Positions 9,401 through 18,243 are shown, counted from the stretch's first letter. The stretch is DNA of 64,000 nt from an uncultured Pseudomonadota bacterium (GCA_903889445.1 CAISXF010000005.1:62001-126000); one strand, 5' to 3'. Numbers and translations are program-made. The notes: generated from the letters alone by a model not told the origin.

Positions 9401-10101
9401 GCGCCTTGCACCACGTTTTCGCCTAATCCATAAGAACCGGTGATAAACACCACATCCGAAAAACCCGATTCGGTATCGAGCGAAAACATCACGCCGCTGG
9501 CAGATAAATCAGAGCGCACCATTTTCATAATGCCAATCGATAACGCGAGTTTGAAATGATCAAAACCTTGATCGACGCGGTAATGAATGGCGCGGTCGGT
9601 GAATAAACTGGCAAAGCAACGTTTGCACGATTCGAGCAACGCCGCCGCGCCACGAATGTTTAGATAAGTATCTTGTTGTCCCGCAAAACTGGCGGTGGGT
9701 AAATCTTCAGCAGTGGCGGAACTACGAACGGCAACGCTTAATTCGTCGCCATATTGCGCTTGTAATGTTTCGTAAGCGGCAAGAATTTGCTGTTCTAAAT
9801 CTTCGGGAATAGGCGCGGCGTAAACAATTTCGCGAGCTTTTCGAGCGCGTTTGGCAAGATCATTCACATCTTCAGGATTTAAATCGTCCAGCGCGTCGTG
9901 TAATGCCGTCCAACCGTTGGCGCAATCCAAAATATAACGATAGGCTTCCGCCGTCACTGCAAAACCGTTTGGAACTTGTACGCCTTGTGACCCTAATTCG
10001 CGGTACATTTCACCCAACGACGCATTTTTACCGCCAACGAGCGGCACGTCTTCAAGCGTTAACTCATTAAACCAACGAATGTAACTAGTTTGTTGTGTCA
10101 T
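6475..10101 (-). CDS. ppsA: Phosphoenolpyruvate synthase with in-frame intein
   Basis: Makes PEP from pyruvate, ATP and water for gluconeogenesis. The 1208-codon ORF is an 804-residue extein, close to the usual PpsA length, plus a 404-residue intein. The N-terminal ATP-grasp domain shows LVGGKNASLGEM, VAVRSSATAEDLPTASFAGQQDT and IVQARPETV. The swivelling phospho-His domain is split as GGRT / CHAAIISRELGVPAVVG, so the catalytic His directly follows the splice junction. The C-terminal PEP-binding domain has RMSDFKTNEYA, IGSNDLTQL and the active Cys in HCGLCGQAPSD. Without splicing the enzyme should be inactive. The start codon overlaps the upstream kinase gene by 4 nt (ATGA). The gene ends tail-to-tail with amrA. 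Confidence 0.96.
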   Translation of the reverse strand: MTQQTSYIRWFNELTLEDVPLVGGKNASLGEMYRELGSQGVQVPNGFAVTAEAYRYILDCANGWTALHDALDDLNPEDVNDLAKRARKAREIVYAAPIPEDLEQQILAAYETLQAQYGDELSVAVRSSATAEDLPTASFAGQQDTYLNIRGAAALLESCKRCFASLFTDRAIHYRVDQGFDHFKLALSIGIMKMVRSDLSASGVMFSLDTESGFSDVVFITGSYGLGENVVQGAVDPDEFYVHKPTFEQGHRAVLRRTLGAKKIKMIYSDRSTRESTHNIVTSNDERNRFCISDADVLTLADYAIKIEKHYSAKAGYVKPMDMEWAKDGLDGTLYIVQARPETVVSQLRGMMLEQYTLTETAVPIITGHSVGSKIATGNVRIIENAEQLSSFKAGDILVADMTTPDWEPVMKIASAIVTNRGGRTCFSGDTVLLTNEGFLTFEQIEQRGHEDLHVPALNRDTLKIEWKAVLDVMKKTATLLEINVSQTGRMKGNTLKVTADHKMLNVRGGALVDTELHDLLAHQESALVAQYLPALTTSTDKQKKLAYLLGGIMSDGHIRRTRTHGEIVFIQKPTAVKEQFIAAMNDALHSVYGKVFKTFVKQESQGFIRGQQVIGSANAYRCFSKEIAYELHDETVTITQTLLKGEAELACSFLAGMIDGDGSFNKGRVSIYIAKQEVLEAVIVACLRLGIVPCVTVNRNIHNVQIVEQLNLLNLYTKRVRCHDGRIRVGTRFFNTKQLFSKPLNSDINNRSRKNYLIDEQHLHHTVENLTDELLKARLTNLLNSDCRQIRVKHLAELPAQAVYNLTVSDHHNYIVFTNRYTPILVNNCHAAIISRELGVPAVVGCENATTTIKNNTHVTVSCAEGDVGKVYAGELAFDIQTTDLSGLKHPKTKIMLNIANPEVAFKTSFLPNDGVGLMRMEFIITEYIKAHPMALIHSERVQDANEREQLAKLTRHYATPQEFFISKLAEGVGTIGAAFYPKPVVVRMSDFKTNEYATLLGGRWFEFDEENPMIGFRGASRYTHPAYAEGFALECAAMKRVRDDMGLTNVILMIPFCRRVQEAKKVLDYMAELGLKRGENGLQIYVMCEIPNNVISIDAFSEHFDGFSIGSNDLTQLTLGVDRDSAILAEDFDERDNGVKEMIRLAVTGSKRNGKHCGLCGQAPSDYPEMAQFLVEIGIDSMSLNPDTVLKTTQLVLETEEKLAGN
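7615..8826 (-). mobile_element. PpsA intein with LAGLIDADG homing endonuclease
   Basis: This 404-residue in-frame insertion (residues 426-829 of the ORF) runs from Cys1 of CFSGDTVLLTNEGF (block A) to ...ILVNN, followed by extein Cys+1. Block B is LKVTADHKML with the TxxH pattern; block F is VYNLTVSDHHNY. Two dodecapeptide motifs, LLGGIMSDGHI and LAGMIDGDGSF, keep both catalytic aspartates and are about 100 residues apart, so the endonuclease may be active. The residue before the terminal Asn is Asn instead of the usual His. Both boundaries were checked at codon level: TGT at 8824-8826 and AAC at 7615-7617. The insertion disrupts the catalytic phospho-His segment. Confidence 0.96.
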
Positions 10102-11612
10102 GGTGTTTCTCCTTGGAATAAAAATAAATACTGAGATATGTTTTCCGCGCCACTTTCTACGGACACAGCCTGTTTTTGTTCAGACGAAGTCAAAGGTTGC
10201 GCGGTTTGTAATTGTTGTTGCAACACGGTTAATGTCGCTTCAGACGCATCATTACCCAGTTGCTGCCGTTGAATAACACGGCGACTTAATTCCTCCTCTG
10301 CTTCCTGAAAATCCAAAATAAAAAACTTCACCAGCTTTTTTGTCGCTAGATTTTGAAACAAATCTCGCTGTTCGCATTTTAGAAACGTCGCATCGATGAA
10401 CACCGAAAAACCTGCGTCAAGAATCGTGGCGGCAAAATTAGCCAGTTGTTGATAGATTTGTTGTGACTTTTCCGCGCTATAACTATCCTGATTTTTCAAT
10501 GTTGAAAACAACCGTTGCCGTTCCACATCCGAACGTAAATGAATCGTGCTAAAATTTTCAGCGATTTTCCGACTCAATGTCGATTTTCCCGAACCTGAAT
10601 AACCGTGCGTAATCAGCAACACCGGCGGTGGCGGGGTGGTGAACTCTTCCGCCAAATTCGCATAATGTTCTGCTTCCTGATAATCGTGCAGATTTTGATG
10701 TTGTTGCCAACGTAATAACGCAATTTTGGCGCGAACCGACGCGCGATAAACCAAATAATACCGCAACAAACTCAAACCGGAATAATCGCCCATTTTGCTC
10801 AAATAGCGATTTAAAAATCGAGTCGCAAACGGCTTCAAATTTCGTTGTTGCAAATCCATTACCACAAACGCAATTTCATTCATCACATCAATCCAACGTA
10901 ACGCGGGATTAAATTCGATGCCATCAAACGGCGTGACGTGATTCTCAAACAACGTAATATTGCCCAAATGCAAATCACCATGACATTCGCGAATAAAACC
11001 CTGTGATTTGCGTTGCTGCATAACCGAGGTATTTTTTAATAATTCCTGATTGCCCCAATTTTCTAGTCGCGCCAATTGTGATAAAAATTTTTCGTTTTCG
11101 ATAATCGGACAAATCTCTGCAAAATTGCCTGAAAACCAACGGTGAATTTCTGCCACTGTGCCGTAGCTGCTGCCAGAAATATCAATGTTCGCGTCACGAT
11201 GAAAATCCGCAGTCAAATCGGCGAGTTGGTCAATCAGTGGCGCGTCTAAACGCCCGTGATTTGCCATTTCACTCAAAAGTTGATGCGCGGGAAATTGCCG
11301 CATTTGCACCGCATATTCAATGATTTCGCCGCCGCCATTGATTTTCGCATTTTCAATCGCTCCAGTTATCGGTACAACTTGCACATAAAGTTCCGGTGCA
11401 AAACGACGATTTAACCGCCATTCTTCCTCGCAGTAAAAACGCCGTTTCTCTAGCGTCGAAAAATCTAAAAAATCAAACTGCACCGCTTTTTTGATTTTAT
11501 AAACAAATTTTCCAGTTAAAAATACAAATGAAATGTGCGTTTCAATCAGTTCAATTGTCGCCACAGAATGCGGGTAAGCGGTAGGTTTTAGCAACGATTG
11601 AATTAAATTCAC
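10098..11612 (-). CDS. Bifunctional aminoglycoside-phosphotransferase-like / P-loop kinase
   Basis: Two-domain protein of about 504 residues. The N-terminal part resembles the aminoglycoside phosphotransferase fold, with the catalytic-loop motif RECHGDLHLGNI and the metal-site segment PFDGIEFNP. The C-terminal part is a small P-loop kinase or AAA-type ATPase with Walker A THGYSGSGKSTL and a following RSDVERQRL. I prefer the GTG at 11612 preceded by AAGGGGGGAT; the ORF-track start lies 11 codons upstream without a ribosome site. It overlaps ppsA by 4 nt, so both are probably one transcript. The substrate is unknown. An antibiotic-resistance role should not be assumed, as this family is widespread and uncharacterised. 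Confidence 0.85.
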   Translation of the reverse strand: MNLIQSLLKPTAYPHSVATIELIETHISFVFLTGKFVYKIKKAVQFDFLDFSTLEKRRFYCEEEWRLNRRFAPELYVQVVPITGAIENAKINGGGEIIEYAVQMRQFPAHQLLSEMANHGRLDAPLIDQLADLTADFHRDANIDISGSSYGTVAEIHRWFSGNFAEICPIIENEKFLSQLARLENWGNQELLKNTSVMQQRKSQGFIRECHGDLHLGNITLFENHVTPFDGIEFNPALRWIDVMNEIAFVVMDLQQRNLKPFATRFLNRYLSKMGDYSGLSLLRYYLVYRASVRAKIALLRWQQHQNLHDYQEAEHYANLAEEFTTPPPPVLLITHGYSGSGKSTLSRKIAENFSTIHLRSDVERQRLFSTLKNQDSYSAEKSQQIYQQLANFAATILDAGFSVFIDATFLKCEQRDLFQNLATKKLVKFFILDFQEAEEELSRRVIQRQQLGNDASEATLTVLQQQLQTAQPLTSSEQKQAVSVESGAENISQYLFLFQGETP

Positions 11613-11729
11613 GGAAATATCCCCCCTTTTGACGAAAGTTAACACATTATTTTTACATTAGCTTTACTTATTTCAAGGCTTCACTTATGCTCAAACTTCC
11701 TTGAATTTTAAATTACAAAGGTGAGCGCA

Positions 11730-12071
11730 ATGAATCCAAATGCAAAAAGATTACAGTCTTTAAAAAAAGTCGCGGAAATCGTGTATTTATGCCAGATATT
11801 AAGTTTCTTCCTTGCTGGATTGCCATTATTGATTGGTGTTTTGCTTAATTTTTTAAATAAAGATGAGGTTGCCGGAACGTGGTTAGCGTCACATTTTGAG
11901 TGGCAAATTAAAACTGCTTGGTTGGCATTAGCTGGTTTTGCGTTAGCGGGATTAACGTTTGCACAGGGCTTCGGCATTTTAATTTTAGTCCCTACAGTTG
12001 CTTTGATGACTTATCGAATTGTCGTCGGCTGGAATAATTTAAACGCCGATAAAGCCGTCAAGGAAGATTAA
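11730..12071 (+). CDS. Small integral membrane protein (DUF4870-like)
   Basis: Protein of 113 residues with hydrophobic stretches at about residues 18-38, 64-84 and 84-102, separated by short polar loops. The segment GTWLASHFEWQIKTAW resembles DUF4870/Tic20-like membrane proteins. The ATG at 11730 has AAAGGTGA upstream and is preferred to the GTG three codons earlier. It stands alone between a divergent kinase gene and a convergent dihydroorotate-dehydrogenase-like gene. Function is unknown. Confidence 0.75.
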   Translation: MNPNAKRLQSLKKVAEIVYLCQILSFFLAGLPLLIGVLLNFLNKDEVAGTWLASHFEWQIKTAWLALAGFALAGLTFAQGFGILILVPTVALMTYRIVVGWNNLNADKAVKED

Positions 12072-12080
12072 TACTAAACT

Positions 12081-12108
12081 TTCGGAGCGAATTTTAATCC
12101 GCTCCGAA
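12081..12108. terminator. Hairpin between convergent genes
   Basis: A perfect 9-bp inverted repeat (TTCGGAGCG / CGCTCCGAA) has a 10-base loop but no clean T-run on either side. It lies between the ends of the small membrane protein gene and the dihydroorotate-dehydrogenase-like gene, so it is a weak terminator candidate. Confidence 0.5.
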
Positions 12109-12123
12109 TCGCATTTATTCATA

Positions 12124-13137
12124 TCATCGTAATACGCCTGTTGCACCCGAATAATTATCTAAAATTTGCACATAATTCGCGCGTTCGTACGCACTCGGAT
12201 CAATAGCGTTTTGTTGGCTGACACTGCCTTTCAGCTGCTCAATCGATTTATATTCATGTTCGATTAACCAGTATTCCAATTCGCTCAGAATTTCTGTCAA
12301 ACGCCCTACTCCTTCTTTCAACAAAACGCTGCAAAGTTGCACCACATCTGCGCCCGCCAATAAAGCTTTCACTATATCGGGCGTTTCATGAAAACCGCCC
12401 GTCACGCCAATCGAAAGTGTTGTCCGACCGTACAATAACGCCGTCCAACGTATGCGTAATAAGGCTTCCGACGCGGTCGATAATTCCAATTTCGGTACAA
12501 CTTGCAACGTATCTAAATCAATATCGGGCTGATAAAAGCGATTGAAAATGGTGATTCCATTCGCGCCAGCGGCTTCCAAACGTTTGGCAAAATGAATCGG
12601 TGAACTGAATTGCGACGAAATTTTCATCGCGATGGGAATGCTGACGTGGGCTTTCAATTCGCGCAAAATGTCCAAATAACGATTTTCGACAACCTCGCTA
12701 CTTTCTTCTCCATTCGCCGCGAGATGATAGATATTCAACTCTAACGCATCCGCGCCTACTTGTTCTAATTGCTGACCGTAATCCACCCAACCGTTTAACG
12801 ACGTGCCATTCAAGCTGGCAATCACAGGAATCGATAACGCCGATTTAAGTTTTTGCAGATGCGTCAGATATTTTTCTTGATAGGTTTGAATGTTATTCGA
12901 CACGGGATGAAACGAATCCGCTTCACCGTGTCCAATCGCTTGCTGATAAAAAAAGCGTTCCATTTGCTGCGCTTCCGATTCGATTTTTTCTTCAAATAGC
13001 GAATACACCACCAACGCCGACGCGCCGGCATCTTCCAAACGCCTCGCACTGTCCACATCTTTACTCAACGGCGACGCGGAAGGCACTAACGGATTTGCCA
13101 ATTTCAAACCAAGACAATTTGTCGTTAAATCAATCAT
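12124..13137 (-). CDS. Dihydroorotate dehydrogenase-like FMN protein
   Basis: TIM-barrel flavoprotein of 337 residues related to class 1 dihydroorotate dehydrogenases. It starts MIDLTTNCLGLKLANPLVPSASPL and has the phosphate/FMN-binding elements SIGVTGGF and VQLCSVLL near the C-terminus, plus NGTSLNGWVDY and ALELNIYH. It belongs to the DHOD-like branch that is not the pyrimidine enzyme. Its start overlaps the end of nifJ by 8 nt, so it is translated with PFOR; an electron-transfer or accessory role beside PFOR is inference. It has no FeS cysteine cluster of its own. Confidence 0.9.
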   Translation of the reverse strand: MIDLTTNCLGLKLANPLVPSASPLSKDVDSARRLEDAGASALVVYSLFEEKIESEAQQMERFFYQQAIGHGEADSFHPVSNNIQTYQEKYLTHLQKLKSALSIPVIASLNGTSLNGWVDYGQQLEQVGADALELNIYHLAANGEESSEVVENRYLDILRELKAHVSIPIAMKISSQFSSPIHFAKRLEAAGANGITIFNRFYQPDIDLDTLQVVPKLELSTASEALLRIRWTALLYGRTTLSIGVTGGFHETPDIVKALLAGADVVQLCSVLLKEGVGRLTEILSELEYWLIEHEYKSIEQLKGSVSQQNAIDPSAYERANYVQILDNYSGATGVLR

Positions 13138-16100
13138 TGCCGTTCTCCTGTTTGAGTTGAATTTTCAGGGCTGAAACGCTCGTGGTGTCGCGCCATTCCA
13201 AATCCGCTAATTGTTTGTAGAAATGGTAGCGATTTTTCACATCTTGCTGCGCTTGAGCTAGAAAACGTTCCGCCTCTTCGGGATGCGTTTGCCACAACAT
13301 ACTAAATCGAGTTTCAGTTTGCACAAAATCGCGGTACGGAATTGACGGTTCAGCGGAATCCAAGTGCATCGGATTTTTGCCTTGTTTAATTTTGCGCGGG
13401 TCAAACCGAAATAAATTCCAATGCCCACTTTTTACCGCTAAATTTTGTTGGCGATGATTGTTCGACAAATCCACACCGTGCGCGATACAAGGCGCGTAAG
13501 CAATAATAATCGACGGACCATCGTGCGCTTCGGCCTCTAAAAACGCATTGAGCGTTTGCGTATCTTTGCCTGCATAAGCGACGTGCGCGACATACACATT
13601 GCCGTAATCCATCGCTAATAATGCCAAATCTTTTTTAGCGGTTGCTTTGCCACCAGCAGAAAATTTTGCTACCGCGCCTAATGGCGTTGATTTTGACGTT
13701 TGTCCGCCTGTGTTTGAATAAACCTCGGTATCCAAAACCAAAATGTTGACGTTGCGACCGCTTGCTAAAACGTGATCCAAACCGCCGTAACCAATGTCGT
13801 ACGCCCAGCCGTCACCGCCAATAATCCACACGCTTTTTTTGCATAAACTGTCGGCGATTTGCGCCAATGTTTGCGCGGCTGGATTGGTCAAAGTGGGTAA
13901 TTGTTGTTTGAGTTTTTCGACGCGCTCGCGCTGTTCATAAATGCCCGCTTCGTCGGATTGGTCAGCGTTCAAAATGGCATCCGTCAATTCGCCGCCCAAC
14001 TCTTCACGCAATGAAGCCAATAATTCTTTGGCGTATTCGTGTTGTTTGTCGAGGGCAACGCGCATGCCTAAACCGAATTCGGCGTTGTCTTCAAATAACG
14101 AATTGCTCCACGCGACACCGCGTCCTTCGGCGTTTTTTGTCCACGGCGTGGTGGGTAAATTGCCACCATAAATCGACGAACACCCCGTCGCATTGGCTAC
14201 CACCATTCGGTCGCCAAATAATTGTGACGCGAGTTTGATGTAAGGTGTTTCGCCGCATCCAACGCACGCGCCTGAAAATTCAAACAACGGCTGCAAAACC
14301 ATCGCGCCTTTTATCGTGTTTGTTTTCAACAAACGGCGGTCATATTCAGGAATCGACAAAAAGAAATCCCAATTTTCGCGTTCTGTTTCGCGCAACGGTG
14401 GCTGCGGCTGCATATTTAACGCCTTGCGGCTGGCGTTGGATTTATCGCGAATCGGGCAAATATCGACGCACAAATTACAACCAGTGCAATCTTCGGGCGC
14501 GACTTGATAACTCATTGCCAAACCGTCGGGGAAATCTTTGCCCAACATTGGCGCGTGTTTGAAGGTTTCGGGCGAATTTTCTAAAAGGTCGGTTGAATAA
14601 ATTTTGCTGCGAATGACGGAATGCGGGCAAACCATGACGCATTTGCCGCATTGCGTACACAAATCGGTTTCCCAAACGGGAATTTCAAGAGCTAAATTAC
14701 GTTTTTCATACGCCGCCGTGCCTGTTGGAAACGTGCCATCAATCGGCATCGCACTAACGGGTAACGAATCGCCGCGACCCGCAATAATTTCAACCGTCAC
14801 TCTTTTCACAAAATCGGGCGCAGAATCGGGAATAATAGATTTAATCTCAAACGGAGTACAAACCTTGGTTTGTAAAGGAACGGAGTGCAAATTCGCGAGA
14901 GTTTCATCAATCGCATTCATGTTCAGTTCGACCATGCGCGACCCTTTTTTGCCGTACGTTTTTTCAACGGCGTGTTTAATCGCGGCAATCGCTTCGTTTT
15001 CTGGTAACACGCCCGAAATCGCAAAAAAACAGGTTTGCATAATCGTGTTAATTCGCCTTCCCATACCCGTTTTCTCAGCGACGGCGTAACCATCAATCAC
15101 ATAAAAACGAATGTTTTTATCGAGCATTTGTTGCTGTATTTTATCGGACAACGAAGCCCAAACGTGTTCGACTGGTTCGGGTGAATTCAGCAAAAAAACC
15201 GCGTCTTTTGCGGCATTGGCGAGCATATCGTAACGTTCTAAAAACATGGTTTGGTGACAGCCAATAAAATTCGCGTCGTTTTCAGCAATCAAATAAGTCG
15301 AACGAATCGGTTTTGCACCAAAGCGTAAATGTGAAACGGTAATCGCGCCTGACTTTTTCGAGTCATAAACGAAATAACCTTGCGCGTTTAAATCGGTTTC
15401 TTCGCCGATAATTTTGATGGTATTTTTATTTGCACCGACCGTGCCGTCGCTGCCCAGCCCGTAAAACATCGCTTGAAAAGTTTCTGCTAGCGCGTCGGTT
15501 CGATAATTTGCATCCCAATTCAAACTGGTGTGCGTGACATCGTCGTGAATGCCGATGGTGAAATTATTTTTAGGTTGCGGCTGTTTCAATTCATCGAAAA
15601 TCGCTTTAATCATTCCCGATGTAAATTCTTTGGATGATAAACCGTAACGCCCGCCGACCACTTTGGGCAATTCTGAAAACTTCGACGCGCCACTAATATA
15701 ATTTTGAGCAATCGCCGCCAGCACGTCTTTATAAAGTGGTTCGCCATCTGCGCCCGCTTCTTTGGTACGGTCTAAAACGGCAATTTTTCGACACGTTTTC
15801 GGCAAGGCGGCAAGCAAACTTTCGGCATCAAACGGACGATATAAACGCACTTTCAATAATCCTACCGATTCGCCTTGTCGGTCGAGATAATCCACTGTTT
15901 CTGTGACGGCTTCTGCGCCCGAACCCATGATAATAATCACCCGCTCGGCATTTTCTGCACCGACATATTCAAACAAACGATAAGCGCGACCCGTCAGCGC
16001 GGCAAATTTGTCCATCGCATTTTGCACAATCGCAGGCAGCGCGGCGTAATGCGAATTGACCGATTCACGTCCTTGAAAATACACATCTGGATTTTGTGCG

Positions 16101-16756
16101 GTGCCACGCATGACAGGTTTATCAGGCGTTAACGCACGATTTCGATGCGCGATAATCCACGCTTCGTCAATCATGGCGCGAAAAACGTTGTCATCAAATG
16201 TGTGAATTTTGGCGACCTCGTGCGAGGTGCGGAAACCATCGAAAAAATGCAACATGGGAATGCGACTTTCCAGCGCGGCGGCGTGAGCAATCAACGCAAA
16301 ATCCAAAACTTCTTGCGGCGAATTGGAACACAACATAGCAAATCCGGTCATTCGCGCCGCCATCACGTCGCTGTGATCGCCAAAAATCGACAATCCCTGA
16401 TACGCCAACGAACGCGCGGCAATATGAAAAACGGTCGGCGTTAATTCACCGGCGATTTTGTACATATTCGGCAGCATCAATAACAAACCTTGAGACGCGG
16501 TGAATGTCGTAGCAAGAGAACCTGCTTGCAACGCGCCATGAATGGCTCCCGCCGCGCCCGCTTCACTTTGCATTTCAATTACTTGCGGAACGGTTCCCCA
16601 CAAATTGGTTTGACCTTGTGACGACCATTCGTCTGACCATTCACCCATTGGCGTGGCAGGCGTGATAGGATAAATAGCGATGACTTCGCTGAGTTTGTGC
16701 GCGACCGTCGCGGCGGCTTGATTGCCATCGATGGTAAGAGTGTGCTGATTTCGCAT
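13130..16756 (-). CDS. nifJ: Pyruvate:ferredoxin (flavodoxin) oxidoreductase
   Basis: Single-chain PFOR of about 1208 residues, full length for the family. It converts pyruvate and CoA to acetyl-CoA, CO2 and reduced ferredoxin or flavodoxin. Domains in order: N-terminal pyrimidine-binding domain (IYPITPATPMGEWSDEW), CoA/transketolase-like domain, gamma-like domain, two ferredoxin clusters (CTQCGKCVMVCP and CTGCNLCVDICP), and the C-terminal TPP-binding domain with GGDGWAYDIGYGGLDH, NILVLDTEVYSNTGGQ and an extra cluster Cys in GACVGCGETPY. The ATG at 16756 has GAGGAT upstream; the ORF track starts 17 codons too early. The enzyme is oxygen-sensitive in most hosts, so it implies anaerobic or microaerobic phases. 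It overlaps the downstream DHOD-like gene by 8 nt. Confidence 0.97.
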   Translation of the reverse strand: MRNQHTLTIDGNQAAATVAHKLSEVIAIYPITPATPMGEWSDEWSSQGQTNLWGTVPQVIEMQSEAGAAGAIHGALQAGSLATTFTASQGLLLMLPNMYKIAGELTPTVFHIAARSLAYQGLSIFGDHSDVMAARMTGFAMLCSNSPQEVLDFALIAHAAALESRIPMLHFFDGFRTSHEVAKIHTFDDNVFRAMIDEAWIIAHRNRALTPDKPVMRGTAQNPDVYFQGRESVNSHYAALPAIVQNAMDKFAALTGRAYRLFEYVGAENAERVIIIMGSGAEAVTETVDYLDRQGESVGLLKVRLYRPFDAESLLAALPKTCRKIAVLDRTKEAGADGEPLYKDVLAAIAQNYISGASKFSELPKVVGGRYGLSSKEFTSGMIKAIFDELKQPQPKNNFTIGIHDDVTHTSLNWDANYRTDALAETFQAMFYGLGSDGTVGANKNTIKIIGEETDLNAQGYFVYDSKKSGAITVSHLRFGAKPIRSTYLIAENDANFIGCHQTMFLERYDMLANAAKDAVFLLNSPEPVEHVWASLSDKIQQQMLDKNIRFYVIDGYAVAEKTGMGRRINTIMQTCFFAISGVLPENEAIAAIKHAVEKTYGKKGSRMVELNMNAIDETLANLHSVPLQTKVCTPFEIKSIIPDSAPDFVKRVTVEIIAGRGDSLPVSAMPIDGTFPTGTAAYEKRNLALEIPVWETDLCTQCGKCVMVCPHSVIRSKIYSTDLLENSPETFKHAPMLGKDFPDGLAMSYQVAPEDCTGCNLCVDICPIRDKSNASRKALNMQPQPPLRETERENWDFFLSIPEYDRRLLKTNTIKGAMVLQPLFEFSGACVGCGETPYIKLASQLFGDRMVVANATGCSSIYGGNLPTTPWTKNAEGRGVAWSNSLFEDNAEFGLGMRVALDKQHEYAKELLASLREELGGELTDAILNADQSDEAGIYEQRERVEKLKQQLPTLTNPAAQTLAQIADSLCKKSVWIIGGDGWAYDIGYGGLDHVLASGRNVNILVLDTEVYSNTGGQTSKSTPLGAVAKFSAGGKATAKKDLALLAMDYGNVYVAHVAYAGKDTQTLNAFLEAEAHDGPSIIIAYAPCIAHGVDLSNNHRQQNLAVKSGHWNLFRFDPRKIKQGKNPMHLDSAEPSIPYRDFVQTETRFSMLWQTHPEEAERFLAQAQQDVKNRYHFYKQLADLEWRDTTSVSALKIQLKQENGND

Positions 16757-16866
16757 TGGACAATCCTCATAATTAAGTAAAAAGAAGTATGACATTTTGC
16801 TTTGCATCTTGAGTCTTGAGTTTACAACGGCAACGAAAAATATGTTAAATTTTTTAGGAGAAATTT

Positions 16867-18072
16867 ATGAATAAATCAATAACAGGCTGCATTTTCGTCA
16901 TATTGTTCATGATGAGTTCTGTTTTTAATGTTGGCAGAGCGAATTCGGATGTCATTCAATCGAATCCAGCAACAGAAACGATTGATATAGAAGCGTTTGT
17001 ACGCTCGAATTGTCCGCATTGTGCAGCAGCGGAAAAATTTTTAAATATGTTACAACAGGAACAACCGAATTTGCGAATGGTTATTCACGATGTCACTCAA
17101 GATTCAGCGGCGTTGAAACGGTTGAAATCTCTCGCACAATCGCAAGAAATTCGCGCAATTCGCGTTCCGGCAATTCAAATAAACGGGCAATTGATTATTG
17201 GTTATTCCGACGAAACGACGACGGGGAAATTGATTCGCAATATTTTGGCATCGCCGCAAAAATCGACACCTCAAAATGAGGCGGGAAGTTGTGAAATTGA
17301 AACGGCTTTATCGTGCGAAGCACCACAGGCAAACATTCCTGAAACGTTTGAATTGAATTTTTTGGGACAGAAAATAACGCTTACCGAAATCGGTTTGCCG
17401 CTGTTCACAGTGACGATGGGATTGCTCGATGGCTTTAATCCGTGTTCGATGTGGGTGTTGATTTTGATGATTTCGTTGCTTGCGCCAATGCGTAATCGCT
17501 GGCGAATGTTGGCGATTGCGGGAACGTTTGTGGCGGTTGAAGGCATTGCTTATTTTGCGTTTATGGCGGCGTGGCTAAATCTTTTTTTGTGGATTGGTTT
17601 ATCACGAATTTCTGAAATTGCGATTGCGCTGATTGCGTTGGTTGCCGGCGCGATTAACCTCAAAGATTTTTGGCGTTTTGGTTGGGGCGTATCGTTGTCG
17701 ATTCCGAATGCGGCAAAAACAGGCATTTATGCTCGACTTCGCACTATTCTCACGGCTCAAAATATGACGGGGGCGATTATCGGCACGGTGATTTTAGCGA
17801 TTTTGGTTCAGATGGTTGAGTTCATGTGTACGTCAGGCTTTCCGGCACTTTATACGCGAATTTTGACGCTGCAACATTTGAACGACGCGGGTTATTACGG
17901 CTATTTGTTGTTGTACAACGTGGCGTATATGTTTGATGATTTTGTGATTTTAGGAATCGGCGTGATTACGTTGAGTCAGCGTCGTTTACAAGAAAAAGAA
18001 GGGCGGTGGCTTAAATTGATGAGTGGTTTAGTAATGGTTTTCTTGGGTGGATATTTATTGATTGCTCATTAA
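16867..18072 (+). CDS. Periplasmic glutaredoxin-like domain fused to a polytopic membrane protein
   Basis: Protein of 401 residues. A signal peptide (about 1-25) is followed by a thioredoxin-fold domain with the redox motif SNCPHC at about 47-52 and a cis-Pro region IRVPAIQINGQ. A linker with two cysteines follows, then about six transmembrane helices from residue 175 onward. The first helix has FNPCSMWVL and a later helix EFMCTSGFPALYT, one cysteine each. The layout recalls DsbD/CcdA-type transporters that move electrons across the membrane, in the opposite domain order from DsbD. AGGAG precedes the ATG. It is divergent from nifJ. The thiol partner is unknown. Confidence 0.8.
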   Translation: MNKSITGCIFVILFMMSSVFNVGRANSDVIQSNPATETIDIEAFVRSNCPHCAAAEKFLNMLQQEQPNLRMVIHDVTQDSAALKRLKSLAQSQEIRAIRVPAIQINGQLIIGYSDETTTGKLIRNILASPQKSTPQNEAGSCEIETALSCEAPQANIPETFELNFLGQKITLTEIGLPLFTVTMGLLDGFNPCSMWVLILMISLLAPMRNRWRMLAIAGTFVAVEGIAYFAFMAAWLNLFLWIGLSRISEIAIALIALVAGAINLKDFWRFGWGVSLSIPNAAKTGIYARLRTILTAQNMTGAIIGTVILAILVQMVEFMCTSGFPALYTRILTLQHLNDAGYYGYLLLYNVAYMFDDFVILGIGVITLSQRRLQEKEGRWLKLMSGLVMVFLGGYLLIAH

Positions 18073-18151
18073 TAAACATGGGCAAATATTTGAATGTTGA
18101 ATTATGGAGGATTTATTGCGAGGGTTTTTATATGTAGATTTAAGAAGTTAA

Positions 18152-18243
18152 TGGCGGAGAGTGAGGGGTTCGAACCCTCGATGGGATTTAAAGCCCATAC
18201 TCCCTTAGCAGGGGAACGCCTTCAGCCGCTCGGCCAACTCTCC
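18152..18243 (-). tRNA. tRNA-Ser (anticodon GCU)
   Basis: The minus strand gives a 92-nt type II tRNA. It has acceptor stem GGAGAGT / ACTCTCC, D-arm GGCCGAGCGGCTGAAGGC, anticodon loop CTGCTAA (GCT), a long variable arm (GTATGGGCTTTAAATCCCATC), T-loop GGTTCGAACC, discriminator G and an encoded CCA. Its place next to csrA is the usual gammaproteobacterial position. Confidence 0.97.

Noticed and set aside
10098-11612. Aminoglycoside resistance gene
   Set aside because: Only fold-level resemblance; context with ppsA does not suggest resistance.
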